Source: Pseudotabrizicola sp. (GTDB lineage: Bacteria > Pseudomonadota > Alphaproteobacteria > Rhodobacterales > Rhodobacteraceae). From it: a DNA stretch of 64,000 bases. Position numbers and translations under genes: made by a program. Of this stretch, positions 53,054 through 60,098 are shown in pieces. Within the stretch, counting starts at the first letter, position 1. Every line of letters starts with the position of its first letter. The stretch lies in the NCBI RefSeq assembly GCF_030656345.1, contig NZ_JAUSNR010000023.1:124001-188000 (forward strand), written 5' to 3'. Below the pieces are notes generated by a model. The model did not search any database. It was not told where the DNA came from and saw nothing but the letters and a program-made list of their open reading frames with translations.

Positions 53054-53280
53054 CCGGGGGGCCAGCCCCCCGGACCCCCCGGGATATTTGTGAACAGATA
53101 ATGCGATGAATCAGCCTTACGACAATCTTTCCTTAATCTTTCACTATCATGATAAACTTGCGGTACAGGCGGGGACGCCTATGACCGTAACAGGTAATGG
53201 CACCCCGTTTCCTTCGTGGAAGCGGGGTGTTCTTATTATTTGTTCAAAAATATCCCGGGGTCCGGGGCAGAGCCCCGGGG
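53054..53280. repeat. inverted repeat pair enclosing a 131-bp AT-richer segment
   Basis: A forward copy (53054-53100) and an inverted copy (53232-53280) bracket 53101-53231. Both have a GC hairpin (GGGGGGCCAGCCCCCC; CCGGGGCAGAGCCCCGG) and a tail variant ATATTTGTGAACAGATAAT / ATATTTTTGAACAAATAAT that differs from the AAGATGAAG tail of the other copies. Over 25 bp of tail the two match at 23. The enclosed segment is less GC-rich than the genes around it and contains TATCATGATA and a terminator hairpin. It occupies most of the 261-bp gap between the acyl-CoA dehydrogenase and CoA ligase genes. Confidence 0.8.
53201..53244 (+). terminator. terminator after the acyl-CoA dehydrogenase gene
   Basis: CACCCCGTTTCC (53201-53212) pairs with GGAAGCGGGGTG (53218-53229) with one G-T wobble, around loop TTCGT, followed by TTCTTATTATTTGTT. 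It lies inside the repeat-bracketed segment and likely ends the carnitine dehydrogenase transcript, so the ligase and hydratase genes may have their own promoter. Confidence 0.75.
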
Positions 53281-53305
53281 TTTGCCACAGATCGCGAGGC
53301 CGGAC

Positions 53306-55297
53306 ATGACGCGGCTTTCGCGCCTTCTGCAGCCGCGCTCTATTGCGGTGCTTGGCTCTGGCTGGGCCGGAAACGTGATCGCCCAATGTCAGAAGATGGG
53401 GTTTGCCGGGCCAGTCTGGCCAGTGCATCCGACGCGCACGGCCGTGGGCGGGGTGCCTGCCTTCCGGTCTTTGGCCGATCTTCCTGACGTGCCGGATGCG
53501 ACCTTTATCGGGGTGAACCGGCATGCCACGCTTGGTGTCGTGCGCGAGCTTGCCGCCATGGGCGCGGGCGGGGCGATCTGTTTTGCCTCTGGCTGGGAGG
53601 AGGCGGGGGAGGCCGGGTTGCAGGCCGATCTGGTGGCGGCGGCGGGGGGGATGCCGGTGCTGGGCCCGAACTGCTACGGGGTGATCAACTATCTCGACGG
53701 GGCGCTTTTGTGGCCCGATCAGCATGGCGGGCGGCGGGTGGAGCGGGGTGTGGCGCTGCTGTCGCAATCGTCCAACATCGTGATCAACCTGACCATGCAG
53801 GCGCGCGGGCTGCCGGTGGCTTACGTTGCCTGTCTGGGCAATGCGGCGCAGGTGGGGTTGGCGGAACTGGCCGGGGCGCTGCTGGCCGATGACCGGGTGA
53901 CGGCGCTGGGCATGTATGTTGAGGGCATTGACGATGCCCCTGCGCTGGCGCGGCTGGCCGCTGAGGCGGCGCGCTTGGGCAAGGGGATTGTCTGCCTGAA
54001 ATCCGGCAAGACCGAGCTGAGTCGGGTTGCGGCGGCGTCGCATACCGCGTCCTTGGCGGGAGAGGCGGCGGTGTCTTCGGCCTTTCTGCGCAAGGCGGGG
54101 ATTGCCGAGGTGGCGGGTTTGCCGGAGCTGCTGGAGGTGCTGAAGATATTCCACACCCATGGCCGGGGGCTGGGGCCGCGTCTGTGCTCGCTGTCCTGTT
54201 CCGGGGGGGAGGCGGGGTTGGTGGCCGATCTGGGGGCGGCGGCGGGGCTGGAGTTTGCGGCACCTTCGGCGGCGCAGCGGGCGCGGTTGGGGGAGATCCT
54301 CGGGCCGATTGTCACCATCGCCAATCCACTGGATTACCACACCTTCATCTGGGGAGACGGGCCGCGCACCACGGATGTGTTCACCACCATGTTGGCCGGG
54401 TATGATGCGGGGGTATTCGTCATCGACCCGCCGCGGCCGGATCGCTGTGATCCGTCATCTTTCCAGCCGGCTTTGGACGCGATTGTGGCGGCTGTGCAGG
54501 CGACCGGCAAACCGGCCTTTCCGGTGGCGTCGCTGCCGGAGAATTTCGACGAGGCGCTGGCGGAGCGGATGATGGCGCAGGGTGTGGTGCCGTTAATGGG
54601 TTTGGAGGCGGCGCTGGGGGCGATCCGGGCGGCGCAAGGGGTTTGGGGGGTGCAACCGGCGGTGCCTTTGGCGGCGCGGGTCGCGCGCGAGGTGCCTTTG
54701 CTGGACGAGGCGGCCGCGAAGGAGTTGCTTCGCGCGGCGGGGGTTGCGGTGCCTTTGGGGGTTTGTGCGCCGACGCTGGCAGAGGTTGCGGCGCGCGCGG
54801 CGGGGCTCCGGCCCCCGCTGGTGCTCAAGGGTCTGGGCTTTGCGCATAAGACCGAGGCCGGGGCGGTGCGGCTGGGGCTCGCCTCGCTGGAGGGCCAAAT
54901 CGAGATGCAGGGGGCGATGGGCTATCTGGTAGAAGAGATGGCAGTCGGTGCGGTGGCCGAGGTGCTGGTGGGGCTGCGGCGCGATCCGGTGTACGGGGTG
55001 GCGCTGACGCTGGGCATGGGCGGGGTGACGGCGGAGTTGCTGGCCGATACGGTGACGCTGGTGCTGCCCGCCAGTCGCGATGAGGTGCTGACGGCGCTGC
55101 GGCGCTTGCGGCTGTATCCGCTGCTCGACGGGTATCGGGGGCGGGCGCGGGGCGATGTGGGGGCGCTGTGTGATCTGGTGGGGCGGCTGTGCGCCCTGAT
55201 GACGGATGACGACAGGTTTGAAGAGATCGAGCTGAACCCGGTGCTGGTGTTTGCCGAAGGTGCGGTGGCGGTCGATGCGTTGATACGGAAAGGATAG
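53306..55297 (+). CDS. ADP-forming acyl-CoA ligase (acetate-CoA ligase family)
   Basis: A 663-residue nucleoside-diphosphate-forming CoA ligase with alpha and beta parts fused. The N-terminal CoA-binding domain begins RLLQPRSIAVLGSGWAGNVI. The phosphohistidine loop is in ASHTASLAGEAAVSSAF. A succinyl-CoA-ligase-like domain follows, then a C-terminal ATP-grasp (KELLRAAGVAVPLG; PLVLKGLGFAHKTEAGAVRLGL; EIELNPVLVF). In this locus the likely acid substrates are carnitine, crotonobetaine or gamma-butyrobetaine. GAGG is 7 bases before the ATG at 53306. The hydratase gene begins 3 bp after its stop. Confidence 0.85.
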   Translation: MTRLSRLLQPRSIAVLGSGWAGNVIAQCQKMGFAGPVWPVHPTRTAVGGVPAFRSLADLPDVPDATFIGVNRHATLGVVRELAAMGAGGAICFASGWEEAGEAGLQADLVAAAGGMPVLGPNCYGVINYLDGALLWPDQHGGRRVERGVALLSQSSNIVINLTMQARGLPVAYVACLGNAAQVGLAELAGALLADDRVTALGMYVEGIDDAPALARLAAEAARLGKGIVCLKSGKTELSRVAAASHTASLAGEAAVSSAFLRKAGIAEVAGLPELLEVLKIFHTHGRGLGPRLCSLSCSGGEAGLVADLGAAAGLEFAAPSAAQRARLGEILGPIVTIANPLDYHTFIWGDGPRTTDVFTTMLAGYDAGVFVIDPPRPDRCDPSSFQPALDAIVAAVQATGKPAFPVASLPENFDEALAERMMAQGVVPLMGLEAALGAIRAAQGVWGVQPAVPLAARVAREVPLLDEAAAKELLRAAGVAVPLGVCAPTLAEVAARAAGLRPPLVLKGLGFAHKTEAGAVRLGLASLEGQIEMQGAMGYLVEEMAVGAVAEVLVGLRRDPVYGVALTLGMGGVTAELLADTVTLVLPASRDEVLTALRRLRLYPLLDGYRGRARGDVGALCDLVGRLCALMTDDDRFEEIELNPVLVFAEGAVAVDALIRKG

Positions 55298-55300
55298 GCT

Positions 55301-56095
55301 ATGGAGATGATGTCAGAGGGGCCGATCCGCACGCGGGTTGAGGGTGCGGTGCTGGAGGTGACTTTGGACCGGCCAAAGGCCAATGCGATTGATCTGGTGA
55401 CCAGCCGGATCATGGGGCAGGTGTTCCGCGCCTTTCGCGATGACGATACGTTGCGGGTGGCGATCCTGCGGGCCGAGGGCGACAGGTTCTTTTGCCCCGG
55501 ATGGGATCTGAAAGCGGCGGCGGCGGGTGATGCGGTGGACGGTGATTACGGGGTCGGCGGCTTTGGCGGCTTGCAGGAGTTGCCGAACCTGAACAAGCCG
55601 GTGATTGCGGCGGTCAACGGCATCTGCTGTGGCGGCGGGCTGGAACTTGCGCTGTCCTGCGATCTGATCCTTGCGAGCGCCAATGCGACATTTGCCCTGC
55701 CCGAGATCCGGTCGGGCACAGTGGCGGACGCGGCCAGCATCAAGCTGCCCAAGCGCATCCCCTATCATGTGGCGATGGATCTGTTGCTGACCGGGCGCTG
55801 GTTTGATGCAGAGGAGGCGCGGCACTGGGGGTTGCTCAGGGAGGTTTGCGCGCCGGAGGAGCTGCTGGGCAAAGCCTGGGATCTGGCGCGGCTGCTGGAA
55901 GCGGGGCCGCCGCTGGTGTATGCGGCGATCAAGGAAGTGGTGCGCGAGGCCGAGGATATGCGGTTTCAGGATGCAATGAACCGGGTGACCAAGCGCCAGA
56001 TGCCGACGGTGGACCGGCTGTATTCGTCAGAGGATCAGCTGGAAGGGGCACGCGCCTTTGCCGAAAAGCGCGATCCGGTCTGGAAGGGGCGGTGA
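55301..56095 (+). CDS. CaiD-like enoyl-CoA hydratase (carnitinyl-CoA dehydratase type)
   Basis: A crotonase-family protein of 264 residues. Landmarks: VTLDRPKANAIDL, the first oxyanion-hole region FFCPGWDLKAAA, the second AVNGICCGGGLELALSCDLILAS, and FALPEIRSGTVADAAS. The similarity to CaiD and placement right after a CoA ligase support hydration of crotonobetainyl-CoA to carnitinyl-CoA, linking the ligase/dehydrogenase branch to carnitine. Other short enoyl-CoA substrates cannot be excluded. It starts 3 bp after the ligase stop. A single dispersed repeat copy follows. Confidence 0.87.
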   Translation: MEMMSEGPIRTRVEGAVLEVTLDRPKANAIDLVTSRIMGQVFRAFRDDDTLRVAILRAEGDRFFCPGWDLKAAAAGDAVDGDYGVGGFGGLQELPNLNKPVIAAVNGICCGGGLELALSCDLILASANATFALPEIRSGTVADAASIKLPKRIPYHVAMDLLLTGRWFDAEEARHWGLLREVCAPEELLGKAWDLARLLEAGPPLVYAAIKEVVREAEDMRFQDAMNRVTKRQMPTVDRLYSSEDQLEGARAFAEKRDPVWKGR

Positions 56096-56106
56096 GGCGG
56101 GGATCG

Positions 56107-56156
56107 CCGGGGGACCAGCCCCCCGGACCCCCCGGAGTATTTGAGCCAAGATGAAG
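56107..56156 (+). repeat. single dispersed-repeat copy before the OsmC gene
   Basis: GGGGGACCAGCCCCCC, then CCCCCCGGAGTATTTGAGCC and AAGATGAAG. It fills the 70-bp gap between the hydratase and OsmC genes. Its end runs into GGGCAGGGCG just before the OsmC ATG and so shapes that gene's translation start region. Confidence 0.85.
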
Positions 56157-56165
56157 GGCAGGGCG

Positions 56166-56636
56166 ATGGCAACGCATGACTATAGCAGCCGGATTGTCTG
56201 GACCGGGAACACGGGTGAGGGCACGCGCAGCTATCGCGGTTATGCGCGGAGCTGGGAGATTGCGGTGCCGGGCAAGGCGGTGGTGCAATGCTCCAACGAC
56301 CCTTTGCTGGGCGGTGATCCGGGCAAGATGAACCCTGAAGACCTGCTGCTGTCAGCGCTCTCGGCCTGTCATATGCTGTGGTATCTGCATTACGCGTCAG
56401 AGGCGGGAATTGTGGTGACGGAATATGAGGACAGCCCGGTCGGAACGGGCGAGATCGGGCCGGGGGGTGCGGGGCGGTTTACAGCGGTGGAGCTGCGGCC
56501 GGTGATCACTCTGGCACCCGGGGCCGATGAAGGCTTGGCAGAGGCGATTCACCACCGTATCCATGCAGTCTGTTTCATCGCGCGGTCGGTGGCCTTTCCC
56601 GTGACCTGCGCGCCGCGTTTTGTCACCGAGCAATAG
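56166..56636 (+). CDS. OsmC family protein
   Basis: An OsmC/YhfA-type thiol peroxidase-like protein of 156 residues. The two conserved redox Cys are in LSALSACHMLWYLHYASE and VCFIARSV. KMNPEDLLLSALSACHM is the family signature. OsmC proteins reduce organic hydroperoxides or are of unknown use. The start at 56166 is preferred over the ATG at 56151, because the latter is the ATG inside the repeat tail (AAGATGAAG) and the AGGG between them can serve as ribosome site. It is the last gene of the run starting at the CoA ligase. Confidence 0.85.
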   Translation: MATHDYSSRIVWTGNTGEGTRSYRGYARSWEIAVPGKAVVQCSNDPLLGGDPGKMNPEDLLLSALSACHMLWYLHYASEAGIVVTEYEDSPVGTGEIGPGGAGRFTAVELRPVITLAPGADEGLAEAIHHRIHAVCFIARSVAFPVTCAPRFVTEQ

Positions 56637-56805
56637 AAGCGTGGGGGCCTTTGGTCTGAACCTGTGGCCCGTGCCGATGGGCCAATGACCTGCCGCGCGG
56701 CTTGTGCTGCATGGCATGATATGGCCGCGACATCCGGTGTCGGATTTGCGCAAGTGGTTGTGGCAAGCGGGGCTAGTCTGGCCGCTGATCAGCAGCTGGG
56801 GCAGC

Positions 56806-58419
56806 ATGGAAGACAGCGATTACATCATCGTGGGGGCAGGCTCGGCGGGCTGTGTTCTGGCCGAACGGTTGAGCGCGTCGGGCCGCCATACCGTGACCCT
56901 TATCGAGGCCGGGGGCAGCGACCGGCGGTTTTATGTGCAGATGCCGCTTGGCTATGGCAAGCTGTTCTATGACCCGGCGGTGAACTGGATGTACCGCAGC
57001 GAACCCGATCCGGGGCTGGCGGGCAACCGGGACCATTGGCCACGGGGCAAGATCCTTGGCGGGTCGTCTGCGATCAATGCGATGGTCTGGATCCGGGGCC
57101 ACCGGGCGGATTATGATGACTGGGGCGCTGCGGCACCGGGCTGGGGCTGGGACGATTGCCTGCCCGCCTATCGCCAGATCGAGGATACCGAGGCCGGGGG
57201 CGATGACTTTCGCGGGCAGGGCGGGCCGCTGTTCATCTCGGCCAACCGGCAGGGGCTGCATCCGCTGGTGGGCGACTACATCGCGGCCTGTGGTCAGGCG
57301 GGGCTGCGTGAGGTCGCCGATTTCAACGGGGCCGTGCAGGAAGGCGCGGGCGTCTACCAGATGACGATCAAGCGCGCGCGGCGCAACTCCACCGCGCGGG
57401 CCTTTCTGCGCCCGGCGATGCGGCGGCCCAACCTTCGGGTGGTGACCCATGCGCAGGTGACGCGGGTGATCTTTGAAGCAGGCCGCGCGGTGGGGGTTGA
57501 GTTGCGGCGTGGCGCGCAGGTTGAGACTGCGCGCGCGCGCGGGGAAGTGATCCTGTCGGGCGGGGCGGTGAACAGCCCGCAGCTGTTGCAACTGTCGGGC
57601 ATCGGACCGGGGGCGTTGCTTCAGGGGATGGGCCTGCCGGTGCTGGTGGACAACCCGAATGTGGGCCGGCATCTGAGCGACCATCAGGGCATCAACTACA
57701 CCTGGTCGATGCGGGTGCCGACCTACAATGATGCGCTGCGGCCCTGGTGGGGCAAGGCTTTGGCGGGGATGCAGTACCTGCTGGGCGGGCGCGGGCCGCT
57801 GGCCAAATCGATCAACCATGCGGGCGGGTTCTTCCGCACTGATCCCAGCCTCGACCGGCCGAACATGCAACTGTACATGCAGGCGTTTTCCACCCTGATC
57901 CCGCGCAATGGCGAGCGCCCGATCCTGTCGCCCGACCCGTGGTCGGGTCTGTCGCTGGGGCTGTCGAACTGCCGCCCCACCTCGCGCGGGGAGATCCGGC
58001 TGGCCAGCCCCGACCCGCTGGCGCATCCGGTGATCGTGGCCAATGCCTTTGCGACAAAGCATGATGTGGACGAGATGCTGGAGGCGGTGAAATTCCTGCG
58101 CAAGATTGCGGCGCAACCCGCGATGGCGCGGCTGATCCGCGAAGAGCTGCGGCCCGGCCCGGCGGTCACTTCGGACGCGGATCTGATCGCCGATATCCGG
58201 GCCCGGTCGGGCACGGTGTATCACCCGTCCTGCACCTGCCGGATGGGGGCGGACCCAGCGACCAGCGTGCTGGACGCAAGGCTGCGCGTGCGCGGGGTGG
58301 CGGGGCTGCGGGTGATTGATGCCGCGAGCTTTCCCAACATCATCGCCGGCAACACCAACGCGCCGGCGATCCTGATGGGCTGGAAAGGGGCAGGACTGGT
58401 TCTGGAGGATGCTCGATGA
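56806..58419 (+). CDS. GMC oxidoreductase (choline-dehydrogenase-like)
   Basis: A 537-residue glucose-methanol-choline family flavoprotein. The FAD-binding start is DYIIVGAGSAGCVLAERLS; GMC signatures are WPRGKILGGSSAINAMVWIRG and GAVNSPQLLQLSGIGP. The catalytic His-containing end is GTVYHPSCTCRMG, followed by NTNAPAILMGWKGA. It resembles choline or alcohol dehydrogenases; the adjacent, convergent choline sulfatase makes choline a reasonable substrate, though BetA itself would normally sit with BetB. I start at 56806 where the fold begins, as the upstream extension is not family-like. The 169-bp gap before it shows no other gene. Confidence 0.85.
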   Translation: MEDSDYIIVGAGSAGCVLAERLSASGRHTVTLIEAGGSDRRFYVQMPLGYGKLFYDPAVNWMYRSEPDPGLAGNRDHWPRGKILGGSSAINAMVWIRGHRADYDDWGAAAPGWGWDDCLPAYRQIEDTEAGGDDFRGQGGPLFISANRQGLHPLVGDYIAACGQAGLREVADFNGAVQEGAGVYQMTIKRARRNSTARAFLRPAMRRPNLRVVTHAQVTRVIFEAGRAVGVELRRGAQVETARARGEVILSGGAVNSPQLLQLSGIGPGALLQGMGLPVLVDNPNVGRHLSDHQGINYTWSMRVPTYNDALRPWWGKALAGMQYLLGGRGPLAKSINHAGGFFRTDPSLDRPNMQLYMQAFSTLIPRNGERPILSPDPWSGLSLGLSNCRPTSRGEIRLASPDPLAHPVIVANAFATKHDVDEMLEAVKFLRKIAAQPAMARLIREELRPGPAVTSDADLIADIRARSGTVYHPSCTCRMGADPATSVLDARLRVRGVAGLRVIDAASFPNIIAGNTNAPAILMGWKGAGLVLEDAR

Positions 58420-58458
58420 CGGTGGCCGCCTCGCGGAGCGTCCGAGGGTGGAGCCGGG

Positions 58459-59988
58459 CTATTCGCCGCGGGGAAATCGCTTGCTGTCCTCCAGCACGTT
58501 GAGGTCCATGTGATTGCGCATGTAGCGTTCGGAGGCGGCGCGCAGGGGTTGGTAATCCCATGGGAAGTAGGCGCCGTTGCGCAGCGCTTCATACACCACC
58601 CAGCGGCGGGCCTGGCTTTCGCGGACCGAAGAGTCGAAGCGCAGCAGATCCCAGCGGGCGGTGGCGGCCTTGCGGAAATGGGCCAGCACGGGGGCGGCGC
58701 GGGGGTCTGTGGCGAGGTTGTCCCGTTCGTCCGGGTCGGCGGCCAGGTCGAAGAGCTGTTCGGGATCGGCGGGGCAGAGGATGTATTTCCAGGCCCCTTC
58801 GCGCAGGGCGACCATCGGGGTGATCGTGCCCTCTGCCGCGTATTCCATCGCGACCATCGGGCGAGTGCCGCCGTTGGCCATCGGGAGCAGGTCGACGCCA
58901 TCGGTCCAGGGCATCACCTCGGCCATGTCGACCCCGGCGAGGGCGGCGAGGGTTGGGGTGAGGTCGATGGTGGAGACCGGGTCGGTGATCAGGCCGGGTG
59001 CGAGGCCGGGGGCGGAGATCATCAGCGGCACGCGGGCGGCACCCTCAAAGAAGTTCATCTTGAACCACAAGCCGCGTTCGCCCAGCATTTCGCCGTGGTC
59101 GGACAGGAAGACCACCACCGCCTCTTGCCGGGCGGCTTCCAGCACGGCGAAGATTTCGCCGATCTTGTCGTCGATATAGGAGATGTTGGCGAAGTAGCCC
59201 TGGCGCGCGCGGCGGATCTGGTCGGGCGTGATGTCGAACGCGCGCCAGTCGCAGGCATCCATCAGGCGTTGGGAATGGGGGTCCTGGTCGGCGTAGCCGA
59301 TGGGGTCTGGCGGGTCGAGTTCCGGGGCGTTTTCATACAGGTTCCAGTATTTGCGGCGGGCGACGAAGGGGTCATGCGGGTGGGTGAAGCTGACCGTCAG
59401 GCACCACGGCCGCGGGTCGGCCCCGCGCGACAGGTCGTAGAGTTTCTGCACTGCCTGAAAGGCCACGTCATCGTCATATTCCAGTTGGTTGGTGATTTCG
59501 GCCACGCCCGCGCCGGTGACCGAGCCGAGGTTGTGATACCACCAGTCGATCCGTTCATCGGGTTTGCGGTAATCCGGGGTCCAGCCGAAATCGGCGGGGT
59601 AGATGTCGGTGGTGAGCCGGTCTTCGAACCCGTGCATCTGGTCGGGGCCGACGAAATGCATCTTGCCCGAAAGCGCGGTGTAATAGCCCGCACGGCGCAG
59701 GTGGTGCGCATAGGTCGGAATGTCAGACGCGAATTCGGCGGCGTTGTCATAGACCCGGGTGCGGCTGGGCAGCTGACCCGACATGAACGACGCCCGCGCA
59801 GGCGCACAGAGCGGCGACGCGGTATAGCAGTTCTGGAACCTCAGCGCGTGCTGTGCCAGTCTGCGCAGATGAGGCGTGTGCAGAAAATCGGCTGGGCCAT
59901 CCGGGAACAGGGTGCCGGTGAGCTGGTCCACCATGATGATCAGGATGTTCGGGCGGTCGGTCGTGGCATCAGGCTGGGCATCGATCAT
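58459..59988 (-). CDS. betC: choline-sulfatase
   Basis: Hydrolyses choline-O-sulfate to choline and sulfate, providing choline for glycine betaine synthesis; 509 residues. The type I sulfatase signature with the Cys that becomes formylglycine is CAPARASFMSG near residue 62. Metal ligands are visible in NILIIMVDQLTG and FLSDHGEMLGERG. The C-terminus WDYQPLRAASERYMRNHMDL is characteristic of BetC rather than other sulfatases. AAAGGAA lies 7 bases before the ATG. It converges with the GMC gene and is divergent from the S15 hydrolase gene. Confidence 0.93.
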   Translation of the reverse strand: MIDAQPDATTDRPNILIIMVDQLTGTLFPDGPADFLHTPHLRRLAQHALRFQNCYTASPLCAPARASFMSGQLPSRTRVYDNAAEFASDIPTYAHHLRRAGYYTALSGKMHFVGPDQMHGFEDRLTTDIYPADFGWTPDYRKPDERIDWWYHNLGSVTGAGVAEITNQLEYDDDVAFQAVQKLYDLSRGADPRPWCLTVSFTHPHDPFVARRKYWNLYENAPELDPPDPIGYADQDPHSQRLMDACDWRAFDITPDQIRRARQGYFANISYIDDKIGEIFAVLEAARQEAVVVFLSDHGEMLGERGLWFKMNFFEGAARVPLMISAPGLAPGLITDPVSTIDLTPTLAALAGVDMAEVMPWTDGVDLLPMANGGTRPMVAMEYAAEGTITPMVALREGAWKYILCPADPEQLFDLAADPDERDNLATDPRAAPVLAHFRKAATARWDLLRFDSSVRESQARRWVVYEALRNGAYFPWDYQPLRAASERYMRNHMDLNVLEDSKRFPRGE

Positions 59989-60098
59989 CGGGAGGTTCCT
60001 TTGGGCTTTGGTCTTGGAACAACGGTGTTGCGCATGTCTGGTCCTGTCTTGAACGCTTGCGACAGCTGCAAGCCAAATGCGCCATCAAGGGGAATCGC

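Noticed and set aside
16074..56156. Dispersed repeats as a CRISPR array or insertion sequences
   Set aside because: Copies are widely scattered in both orientations, without regular spacing or unique spacers, and none is associated with a transposase gene.
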